This document shows, one piece after another, positions 6,815 through 13,843 of a stretch of 18,217 nt of DNA. A program made the translations under genes and the position numbers. The notes below the pieces were generated by a model. It was given only the letters and a program-made list of their open reading frames with translations, did not search any database and was not told the DNA's origin. Each line of letters starts with the position of its first letter. Within the stretch, counting starts at the first letter, position 1. The DNA is from Gemmatimonadota bacterium. Its GTDB lineage: Bacteria; Latescibacterota; UBA2968; UBA8231. The stretch spans positions 1-18,217 of the forward strand of contig JAPPEF010000105.1 of assembly GCA_028875335.1 (NCBI GenBank). The letters are read 5' to 3'.

Positions 6815-7777
6815 ATGACCCAAGAAACCGTCAAACCGGGGAATAGTGGTAAGACTAAGAGTAAGCCTCTTGGCGTTTATAAAACGGCGCTTGGGAGTTC
6901 CATCCTCGGCTTAGCCGAGGATGTCCTTCAGTCTTCGGCATACATGGAGGACTTGGAAGGCCAAGTTGATCTCGTCTTCACATCACCTCCATTCCCGCTA
7001 AACAGGAAGAAACGTTATGGAAACAAGCAAGGGGAGGCCTATGTGAACTGGCTGGCAGATTTTGCGCCGCTGTTCAAGAAGGTGCTGAAGCCCAAAGGGT
7101 CAATTGTCATAGAGCTTGGGAACGCGTGGGAAGCGGGCAGACCTGTGATGTCGACTCTGGCTCTGAAGGCACTTCTTGCTTTCTTGGAACGTGGGGAACT
7201 CATCCTATGCCAGCAGTTCGTTTGGTATAATCCAGCAAAGTTGCCTAGCCCAGCTCAGTGGGTCAATGTGGAGCGCATCCGGGTTAAGGACGCTTACACG
7301 CATTTATGGTGGATGGCAATGACGGACCGCCCTCATGCAGACAACCGCCAAGTGCTCACAAAATATAGTAAGTCTATGGAGAGGCTCTTGGAAAAGAAGG
7401 CCTATAACACAGGTAAACGCCCGTCAGAGCACCATATTGGGGAAAAATCCTTTCTGAAGAACAACACTGGTGCTATTCCTTCGAACCTGATCTCCCTTGC
7501 CAATACACAGGCAAATTCGGACTACTTGAATTACTGCCGTACCAACAAGCTTTCACCTCATCCCGCTCGGATGCCGAGCGGCCTTGCGGAGTTCTTTATC
7601 AAATTCCTGACCAAGCCCAAAAATTTGGTACTTGATCCCTTTGCCGGAAGTAATACCACTGGGGCGGCGGCAGAGAAACTCGGTCGCCGTTGGTTGGCGA
7701 TTGAACCCGACGAGTCCTATTTGGAAGGCTCTCGTGGGCGATTTGAGCTCTTCAATGGCCAAGCTGATGATGAATAA
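6815..7777 (+). CDS. DNA methyltransferase, N4-cytosine/N6-adenine type
   Basis: A 320-residue amino-methyltransferase with the catalytic motif IV T56-S-P-P-F60 near the N terminus and the AdoMet-binding motif I D274-P-F-A-G-S-N-T-T-G283 near the C terminus. This is the beta-class order found in PF01555-type DNA methylases. SPP-F is compatible with N4-cytosine or N6-adenine methylation; the base cannot be decided by eye. A long middle segment (about 120-250) probably carries target recognition. The ATG at 6815 has no clear ribosome-binding site, whereas a strong one lies 90 bases upstream in the same frame. Its 3' end overlaps the helicase gene. In this operon it most likely marks self DNA for the nuclease/ATPase components. 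Confidence 0.9.
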   Translation: MTQETVKPGNSGKTKSKPLGVYKTALGSSILGLAEDVLQSSAYMEDLEGQVDLVFTSPPFPLNRKKRYGNKQGEAYVNWLADFAPLFKKVLKPKGSIVIELGNAWEAGRPVMSTLALKALLAFLERGELILCQQFVWYNPAKLPSPAQWVNVERIRVKDAYTHLWWMAMTDRPHADNRQVLTKYSKSMERLLEKKAYNTGKRPSEHHIGEKSFLKNNTGAIPSNLISLANTQANSDYLNYCRTNKLSPHPARMPSGLAEFFIKFLTKPKNLVLDPFAGSNTTGAAAEKLGRRWLAIEPDESYLEGSRGRFELFNGQADDE

Positions 7778-9002
7778 CAATTTTCCGTCTTTATTGTTGC
7801 CGCATATTGAGGCGCGCGAATGGCAGCAAAAGGCGCTTGCCGAATGGCTGAAGGAGATGCGAGGCGTTGCGAGCGTGGTGACTGGCGGTGGAAAGACCAT
7901 TTTTTCGTTTTTATGCATACAGGAATTCTGGAAAAAATTTGCAGATGGCCGTGTTATCATTTTGGTACCGACAATCACCTTGCTGGATCAATGGCATGTG
8001 AGCCTACAGGAAGACCTCGGTGTGCCAGCTAAAGAGATTGCATGTTTTTCAAGCCAGGAGAAGGAGAAGAAACCACGCGCGGTAAACGTGCTGGTCATTA
8101 ATAGTGGTCGACATCTTGTGCGTAAGCTGGCTAAGGGACAAAGAGTTTTCCTCATTGTAGATGAATGCCATCGGGCGGGGAGTCCTGAAAATGCAAAAGC
8201 CCTGCAGGGAGAATTCGCAGCGGCGCTTGGGCTATCAGCAACACCACAGCGTGAATATGACCTTGGCTTTCAAGAGCATGTCGTTCCGGCTTTGGGGGCA
8301 GTGATCTTTGAGTACGACTACAGCCAAGCATACGAAGACGGTGTCATTGCGCCGTTCGAGTTGGTGAATGTGCAGGTAGACCTATTGGTATCCGAACAAA
8401 AGGAATACTACCGTCTCACCAAACGCGCGGCGGTGTTGTTGCATAAGGCCAAGGATGCGGAGGCACGAGTAGAGGTTGAGGAGAAGCTCAAACGTATTCT
8501 GCAGATGCGGGCGGCCATATCCGCAACAGCGAAAATGAAGATTCCCGTATCGGCCAAGATTGTTGAACAGAATCGAGGTGCTCGGACGATAGTTTTCCAT
8601 GAGCGCACCAGTTCGGCCAAAGACCTATTCGAGGTTCTCCGTCAGAGAAACCACAGCGTATGCCTATACCACTCAAGAATCACACCGGAAGTTCGGCGTG
8701 ACAATCTGCGTCTCTTTCGGCGAGGTGTCTTTGATGTCCTAATTTCCTGTCGTGCACTGGATGAAGGAATGGATGTCCCGGAAACCACAGTCGCGTTAAT
8801 CGCAAGTTCGACGGCAAGTCTGCGCCAGCGGATTCAACGTCTCGGACGCGTACTGAGGCCCTCCAAGGGAAAACAGAAAGCGATCATCTACACACTTTAT
8901 GCGACAAAACAGGAATATAAGCGTCTATTGAGGGAGGCGGAAAGGCTTGAGGGTATGGCTCGGGTGCAGTGGTCAATCAGTAAGCGTCAAGCACACAGAT
9001 AG
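7755..9002 (+). CDS. Superfamily II DNA helicase/translocase of restriction type
   Basis: A 415-residue SF2 ATPase. It has a Q-like segment (REWQQKAL, about 21-28), Walker A T43-G-G-G-K-T48, Walker B D136-E-C-H139, motif III S161-A-T-P164, and motif VI Q361-R-L-G-R365 followed by VLRP. The DECH box and compact two-RecA layout match helicases of type III restriction and XPB-like groups. Starts at 7755, 7767 or 7770 are possible, all overlapping the methyltransferase end; I use the longest of them. The next gene begins five bases after its stop. It should translocate on or open DNA for the nuclease next door. No nuclease domain is fused to it, unlike Res subunits of classical type III enzymes. 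Confidence 0.88.
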   Translation: MAKLMMNNNFPSLLLPHIEAREWQQKALAEWLKEMRGVASVVTGGGKTIFSFLCIQEFWKKFADGRVIILVPTITLLDQWHVSLQEDLGVPAKEIACFSSQEKEKKPRAVNVLVINSGRHLVRKLAKGQRVFLIVDECHRAGSPENAKALQGEFAAALGLSATPQREYDLGFQEHVVPALGAVIFEYDYSQAYEDGVIAPFELVNVQVDLLVSEQKEYYRLTKRAAVLLHKAKDAEARVEVEEKLKRILQMRAAISATAKMKIPVSAKIVEQNRGARTIVFHERTSSAKDLFEVLRQRNHSVCLYHSRITPEVRRDNLRLFRRGVFDVLISCRALDEGMDVPETTVALIASSTASLRQRIQRLGRVLRPSKGKQKAIIYTLYATKQEYKRLLREAERLEGMARVQWSISKRQAHR

Positions 9003-9007
9003 AGATC

Positions 9008-9826
9008 ATGGCCCGGCTTCTATTTAATAATGAATGGTTTGAAGAAATCGCGAGTCGAGGGCATTATGAGTCCGAATTCGAGGGAGTCCTGCAGCAAGAA
9101 GCGCATCATCTGTTCACTAGTTACCACTTCGTTCCATTCAAGACCACGGTTTATTCAGAAGTAGACGCCGATTCGCGTCAGCCGGATTTTGCGCTCATTC
9201 ATCGTAGCTATCGTAGCTGGTGGGTTGTTGAAGTAGAACTCGTACACCACTCCCTTCACGGACATGTGCTACCTCAAGTAAGAACGCTCGCAAGGGCCAA
9301 ATACGGCCTCACTGAAGCTTCTTATCTTTGCGATCACCATCCAGACCTTGATAGAGACAAGGTCATAGAGATGTTTAGAGGCAGTCCCCCGCGTGTCTTG
9401 GTGGTCGTAAACGGACCCGTTGACGGTTGGGCAGAACACCTCAACAGATGGGGAGTGAAAGTTGCCATATGTCAGATTTTCCGATCTCGTCTAAATAAGT
9501 ATGTTTTGCGCCTTAATGGAGAGTATCCCAGCGAGAATGATGAGGTCATTACCACCTGTGAATGCTCGTCGGTGATCCACCGGTATTTGGTGATTCATTC
9601 GCCTACCCAGCTTCCAATTCAAAGAGATGAGCGAGTGCTGCTTTACTACCAAGGCCAAGCAGCCGAGTGGCGGCGGACCGATATATCAAACCAAGTTTTC
9701 CTTCATGCTTTGAGAGACCATGATCTGGAGCAGGGAAAGCAATACGAGATCATACGCCAAAGTGATGAGAGGTTTGTGATTCGGCTGGCAAAACCTCTAG
9801 AGGATTTGAAAAGGAGAAAAAAATGA
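9008..9826 (+). CDS. Putative PD-(D/E)XK-fold restriction nuclease with ExE variant site
   Basis: The 272-residue protein shows a nuclease-like core: an N-terminal acidic helix (Y20-E-S-E-F-E25), a strand carrying P59-D60-F-A-L-I, a short loop, W-W-V-V-E75-V-E77-L, and a downstream glutamine Q90 in H-V-L-P-Q-V. This is the PD...(D/E)xK layout, except that the expected lysine is E77. Residues about 160-272 form a separate C-terminal part with beta-rich segments and a basic tail, perhaps for DNA or partner binding. I do not recognise a named family. Its position, five bases after the helicase and overlapping the GHKL ATPase by four (ATGA), indicates the effector nuclease of the system. Alternatively it could be a catalytically dead structural subunit. 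Confidence 0.62.
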   Translation: MARLLFNNEWFEEIASRGHYESEFEGVLQQEAHHLFTSYHFVPFKTTVYSEVDADSRQPDFALIHRSYRSWWVVEVELVHHSLHGHVLPQVRTLARAKYGLTEASYLCDHHPDLDRDKVIEMFRGSPPRVLVVVNGPVDGWAEHLNRWGVKVAICQIFRSRLNKYVLRLNGEYPSENDEVITTCECSSVIHRYLVIHSPTQLPIQRDERVLLYYQGQAAEWRRTDISNQVFLHALRDHDLEQGKQYEIIRQSDERFVIRLAKPLEDLKRRKK

Positions 9827-11337
9827 AACTCATCATAGGCCCTGATGCGATTACTTCATACAGACGGCTAGCCTATTCTCCGTGGCATGCCTTAGCTGAA
9901 TTTGTTGATAACTCAACGCAGTCATATTTCGACAATCGAGATGTACTCGACCCGCAGATACGGGAAGATGGGGAAGACTGTCTGACCGTCTCCATCGTCT
10001 ATGACCAGCAGGCTGGGATGCTGCGCGTTGTGGACAACGCAATGGGGATGTCTCAAGATGAGCTAGAGAGATCACTTCATATAGCTCATCCTCCAGACAA
10101 CACTACCGGGCGATCGAAGTACGGTATGGGTATGAAGACTTCCGCTTGTTGGATTGGCAATAAGTGGACGATTACAACTAAAAAGCTTGGAGAGAATCAT
10201 GAGCATTCCGTAACTGTGGACGTCAACAAAGTAGCACAAGGGAAAAACTCTGGTGTAATTCACAGCAGCATGTCCAAGCCTACTAATCTTCATTACACGA
10301 TTGTCGAAATCTTTGATCTAAACCGAAAGTTTCAGGGACGAACATTAACAAAAATAAGAGATTTTCTTCGCTCTATGTACAGGATTGATCTTCGAGAGGG
10401 ACTACTTCGTCTCAGGTGGAGGGACGAAGAGTTGTCGTGGGACAACGTGGAATCCCTCATCTACGTGGCACATGATGGCACAAGGTATCAGAAGAATTTT
10501 GAATTCATGATTGACGAAAAAAAAGTGGAAGGATGGGTCGGGATCCTAGATAAAGGCAGTCGCTCAGATGCGGGCTTTTCGATCCTACAAGCTAACCGTG
10601 TAGTGAGGGGCTGGCCCGATGCTTGGAGGCCATCCACCTTGTACGGACAGATACAAGGGTCTAACGATTTGATCAACCAACGACTCGTGGGTGAGATCCA
10701 TCTTGATGGCTTTGATGTGAGTCACACTAAGGACAACATCCTGTGGAGCGACAACCAAGAGGAAGAAGTCGAGAGAAAGCTGAAGGAATATTGCAACGAT
10801 TATCGTCAGTTCGCTAGAGCTAGACGCAAGCAAGACGACGACCAGCGGGGACCAACTGAACTGGACGTGAGCGCCGCTCTAGAAGATTTGGAGAAGGAAC
10901 TCAAATCACCAGAGATGGTTGATCAGATCAACATCATATCTATACCTTCAAAGGAAACAATCGCGGAGAGTAGCAAGCAAATCATCACTTCGGTCGTCGA
11001 TACGCAAGACGCAACATTAAGTGGCACTATCAATAGTAGTCCACCTGTGACTTGGAAAATATACCTCGAAAATATGTCCATAAACGATCCCTATGTTGTC
11101 AGCGATTCCACAAAGGCAAATAAAATTACTGTTATCGTGAACCAAAGTCATCCGTACTGGAGCGACCAGTTGAGCAGTCAAGAAAGTGTCCTAGACTACC
11201 TTCGCCACTGTATATACGATTCCGTAGCAGAGTGGCAGGCGCGGGCGAAGGTTGCCGCGATTGATCCCGAGACCGTCAAACTGCTCAAGGATCGCTTGCT
11301 GCGCGTGCCGATGGAGATAGAATCTCACAGTCAGTGA
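9823..11337 (+). CDS. MORC/MutL-like GHKL ATPase of a putative defence system
   Basis: The 504-residue protein has all GHKL ATP-binding motifs: N box A-L-A-E26-F-V-D-N30-S, G1 box V-V-D71-N-A-M-G75-M, and G2 box G96-R-S-K-Y-G-M-G-M-K105. A ribosomal-S5-like second domain follows, with the conserved lysine segment S-H-T-K-D-N-I-L-W at about residues 304-312. This combination is that of MORC and MutL-like ATPases, not of histidine kinases. A third region (about 400-500, NQSHPYWSDQL then AEWQARAK) is of unknown type. No CW zinc finger or MutL endonuclease motif is visible. GHKL ATPases of this kind clamp on or loop DNA through ATP-driven dimerisation. The start overlaps the nuclease stop and follows AAGGAG, so the two are coupled. 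It ends the operon. Confidence 0.85.
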   Translation: MKLIIGPDAITSYRRLAYSPWHALAEFVDNSTQSYFDNRDVLDPQIREDGEDCLTVSIVYDQQAGMLRVVDNAMGMSQDELERSLHIAHPPDNTTGRSKYGMGMKTSACWIGNKWTITTKKLGENHEHSVTVDVNKVAQGKNSGVIHSSMSKPTNLHYTIVEIFDLNRKFQGRTLTKIRDFLRSMYRIDLREGLLRLRWRDEELSWDNVESLIYVAHDGTRYQKNFEFMIDEKKVEGWVGILDKGSRSDAGFSILQANRVVRGWPDAWRPSTLYGQIQGSNDLINQRLVGEIHLDGFDVSHTKDNILWSDNQEEEVERKLKEYCNDYRQFARARRKQDDDQRGPTELDVSAALEDLEKELKSPEMVDQINIISIPSKETIAESSKQIITSVVDTQDATLSGTINSSPPVTWKIYLENMSINDPYVVSDSTKANKITVIVNQSHPYWSDQLSSQESVLDYLRHCIYDSVAEWQARAKVAAIDPETVKLLKDRLLRVPMEIESHSQ

Positions 11338-11453
11338 TGCTGCCGTCTGATGCCGTTGTGAGCTGGGGGATAGACAGGATACGAGCATGTGCATATCACC
11401 TAGTAACTCTGACGATTGTGCAGTTTTGGACCTACCCGAGATTCCTTACCAGC

Positions 11454-11738
11454 CTATCTCCCTGTCGATAGCCGCTTGACTTTGATTTGGGCGGCCTGTT
11501 TCATCGCTTGGGCTAAGTCGTAGGCCGCCTGCAATCGATACCATGTGTTCGCTCCGCCGCCGAATGCCTTGTCGAGGCGGATCGCCATCTGAGGCGAGAT
11601 ACCCGAACGACCATTCACTACATCGGATAACTGCTTTCGGCTGACTCCAAGTTTTTTTGCCGCTTCCGTCACGCTAAGCCCCAATGGCTCTAGGCAATCG
11701 TGACGGATGGATAGTCCCGGATGGGGTGGGTTTTTCAT
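11454..11738 (-). CDS. higA: HigA-family antitoxin (XRE-type helix-turn-helix)
   Basis: The 94-residue protein begins MKNPPHPG, the hallmark opening of HigA antitoxins. It continues with [20 protein letters not shown] and [16 protein letters not shown], the XRE/HigA DNA-binding helices, and ends with the [12 protein letters not shown] dimerisation helix. Such antitoxins neutralise the HigB mRNA interferase and repress their own operon. The in-frame sequence extends upstream to an ATG at 11783, but those 15 codons look like the remains of the toxin gene. No functional HigB is encoded nearby, so this is an orphan antitoxin, possibly acting only as a regulator. It converges with the MORC gene. 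Confidence 0.85.
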   Translation of the reverse strand: MKNPPHPGLSIRHDCLEPLGLSVTEAAKKLGVSRKQLSDVVNGRSGISPQMAIRLDKAFGGGANTWYRLQAAYDLAQAMKQAAQIKVKRLSTGR

Positions 11739-11783
11739 TTGGAGATCGTTGTGTCGAGAGTTGTGTCGAAAGCGGACAATCAT
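11739..11783 (-). pseudogene. higB: HigB toxin stub (first codons only)
   Basis: The codons directly in frame before higA read [15 protein letters not shown]. The first eight fit the usual HigB opening M-I-x-S-F-R-H-K; the remaining roughly 80 residues of a normal HigB are missing. The fragment runs in frame into higA. A 10-bp direct repeat (GTTGTGTCGA on the plus strand, at 11748-11757 and 11760-11769) lies inside the stub, near the likely deletion point. The call is by pattern only. Confidence 0.45.
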
Positions 11784-11834
11784 TCCATAGAATGTAACTT
11801 GTCCGGCCCCCGGCGGTAGTACTGGCGATTGATA

Positions 11835-11890
11835 GTTTTCACTCGAATCAGGGTTTTCACTGTTTGATGAAAACGCCTATTTAAGTGAAA
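11835..11890. promoter_or_regulatory. Cluster of GTTTTCAYY repeats, possible operator
   Basis: GTTTTCACT occurs at 11835-11843 and 11853-11861 (spacing 18). An inverted relative GATGAAAAC lies at about 11867-11875, and inverted AGTGAAA at 11884-11890. The cluster sits in the 157-base gap between higA (leftward) and surE (rightward), which otherwise holds no gene. Arrays like this are typical operator sites. The bound regulator is unknown, though HigA itself is an obvious candidate. This is inference from repeat spacing. Confidence 0.35.
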
Positions 11891-11940
11891 TTTTTAGCTT
11901 TTTACTGAGTTCAATCCATCAGAAGAGTAAATAGACCGAA

Positions 11941-12624
11941 GTGAAACTAATCATCACCAACGACGACGGCATCGAAGCAGAGGGCCTACAGACCCTGGTC
12001 CGTCTAGCGTCGCGGTGGGGCGAGGTCGTCGTTGTCGCGCCGGCCGAGCCTCAGTCCGGCATTGGACATCAGTTGACAACCGATCGGCCCATTCGCGTGG
12101 ATAAACTGACGGAAGGACGCTACAGGATATGGGGCACGCCGGCCGACTGTTCCCGTCTGGCGCTCAACTGCCTAGCGTCCGATGGGGACTGGGTGCTCTC
12201 TGGGATCAATCACGGAGGCAATCTCGGGGTGGATGTGTACGAATCCGGCACGGTAGCCGCCGCTAGGGAGGCTGCTATTCACGGTTGTAAGGCCATCGCC
12301 CTGTCTCACTATACCGTAAAGGGCCGGTCGGTCGATTGGCCGCTGGCCACCGAACGGCTGCGGTCGGTTTTGGACGATGTGCTGAACGGGACGCTGGAAG
12401 CCGGATATTTTCTGAACGTGAATTTGCCCCATCCCGAACACAACCGGACGTGTTTAGAAACCAAACATGCCCCGGTGGACACGCGCCCCCACAAAACCGC
12501 ATTCTCGCAGACCGACGACGGCTTTCTATACACCGGAATCTATCAAGAGCGCTGGCGACAACCCGGCAGTGACGTGGACCTCTGTTTCAAGGGTCATATT
12601 TCGCTGTCGAAAATCGCCGTTTGA
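11941..12624 (+). CDS. surE: 5'/3'-nucleotidase SurE
   Basis: A 227-residue protein starting at GTG with M-K-L-I-I-T-N7-D8-D9-G10, the metal-binding signature of SurE. It continues with P-Q-S-G-I-G-H-Q-L-T and S87-G-I-N90-H-G-G-N-L-G-V-D-V-Y-E-S102-G-T-V-A-A-A-R-E-A, all characteristic of the family. SurE is a cytosolic metal-dependent phosphatase removing phosphate from nucleoside monophosphates and sometimes polyphosphate. It is a little shorter than the usual roughly 250 residues, mainly at the C terminus, but all the metal-site motifs are present. No strong ribosome-binding site is visible before the GTG. The usual companions (pcm, rpoS) are absent here. The next gene on the strand begins 42 bases later. 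Confidence 0.92.
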   Translation: MKLIITNDDGIEAEGLQTLVRLASRWGEVVVVAPAEPQSGIGHQLTTDRPIRVDKLTEGRYRIWGTPADCSRLALNCLASDGDWVLSGINHGGNLGVDVYESGTVAAAREAAIHGCKAIALSHYTVKGRSVDWPLATERLRSVLDDVLNGTLEAGYFLNVNLPHPEHNRTCLETKHAPVDTRPHKTAFSQTDDGFLYTGIYQERWRQPGSDVDLCFKGHISLSKIAV

Positions 12625-12666
12625 ATAAGTTGTACTTTAATCGACAAAATACGACGGAGCAGATCG

Positions 12667-13812
12667 ATGAAGATAGCTGACATTAGAGCATTTCCGTTGC
12701 GGATCAGTAAGTCGGAAGAGGCGTCGCGAGCGGGCGGCGATTACCACGTGGACCATTCGAGGTCCATCACGATCTACTCGCCCCATCACGAGACCACCGT
12801 TATCAGAATTGAGACGGACAACGGGATCGTCGGGTGGGGTGAGGCGCAGTCGCCGGTGTCGCCGAACACTACTGCGACGATCGTGTGCGAATTGGTGCGG
12901 CCGTTGGTGATAGGGCGCGATCCGTTCGACATTGAGGCGATTTGGACGTGCAACTACGATGCGATGCGGGAGCGAGGACATCTGACGGGTTTCTACATCG
13001 ACGCTCTCGCAGGGACTGACATTGCGTTGTGGGATATAGTGGGAAAGGCCATTGGGAAGCCGGTGCATAAGATTGCGGGTGGGCGGTATCGCGATGAGAT
13101 CTTGCTCTACGCAGGGATCGGAGGCACGGACCCGGTGAAGGTTGCGGATGCGGCTGAGGAACATGTGGGCTTAGGGTACCAGGCGTTGAAGTTGCACTTG
13201 TTGTTGGATGTGGAGGGCGTCGCGGAGATTTGCCGCGCCGTGCGGCAGCGCGTCGGGCCGGACATTATGCTGATGGTCGATACACACATGCGACAGACGG
13301 TCTCAAGCTCGATAATGCTGGGGCGCGAACTGGAGAAGCTAAGTTTTACTTGGCTGGAGGCACCGATCATACCGGACGATATCCCGGGTCAGGCTGAGAT
13401 CACCCGGGCGTTGGATATGGCGGTGGCGATAGGGGAGTGGACGCGCACCCGCTACGAGATGCGCGAGCAGTTTGAGCGCCGGGCGTACGACATCTTGATG
13501 CACGACATCGCGCGGACGGGGATTACCGAAGGGCATCGGATTGCGACGCTGGCCGATACCTATAACATCCCGGTCGCGCCGCATGTCGGAGGTGGTGGGA
13601 TCCTGTCGGTGGCTGCGACCGTCGAGTGGTCGGCGTCGTGTCCGAACTTCATGATCATGGAGCACGCCCATCACGCCAACGCGATGAAGAGTCGGATACT
13701 CAAGGAGCCGTACGAACCCGAAAATGGCTACTACAAGGTTACGGATCGGCCGGGGTTAGGTGTGGAGGTGGATGAGGCGGCGTTGGAGAGATTCGCGTTT
13801 CCGGGGGGTTGA
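12667..13812 (+). CDS. Enolase-superfamily (mandelate racemase/muconate lactonizing group) enzyme
   Basis: A 381-residue enzyme starting at ATG seven bases after GGAG. The N-terminal capping domain (about 1-130) precedes the beta-barrel. Candidate residues are K175-x-H177 on strand 2, metal ligands D205, E231 (W-L-E-A-P) and E257 (A-I-G-E-W), the D280...H306 dyad (H-D-I-A-R-T-G-I-T-E and V-A-P-H), and a late glutamate in M-I-M-E-H. The D/H dyad is that of the mandelate racemase subgroup, most of which dehydrate sugar acids. K-x-H instead of the commoner K-x-K, and V-D-T-H instead of V-D-x-N, leave the specificity open. An SDR follows 31 bases later, a usual pairing in sugar-acid catabolism. 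Confidence 0.87.
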   Translation: MKIADIRAFPLRISKSEEASRAGGDYHVDHSRSITIYSPHHETTVIRIETDNGIVGWGEAQSPVSPNTTATIVCELVRPLVIGRDPFDIEAIWTCNYDAMRERGHLTGFYIDALAGTDIALWDIVGKAIGKPVHKIAGGRYRDEILLYAGIGGTDPVKVADAAEEHVGLGYQALKLHLLLDVEGVAEICRAVRQRVGPDIMLMVDTHMRQTVSSSIMLGRELEKLSFTWLEAPIIPDDIPGQAEITRALDMAVAIGEWTRTRYEMREQFERRAYDILMHDIARTGITEGHRIATLADTYNIPVAPHVGGGGILSVAATVEWSASCPNFMIMEHAHHANAMKSRILKEPYEPENGYYKVTDRPGLGVEVDEAALERFAFPGG

Positions 13813-13843
13813 ACGCCCGGCGATTGAGCAAAGGAGCAATGCC

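Noticed and set aside
9201..9218. Tandem 9-bp direct repeat ATCGTAGCT in the nuclease gene
   Set aside because: Encodes R-S-Y-R-S between the PD and ExE strands; it is in frame and short enough to be chance or a minor duplication.
11338..11453. Gap between the MORC gene and higA as a terminator or attachment site
   Set aside because: No convincing stem with T-run and no repeat shared with the 6604-6814 gap could be found by eye.
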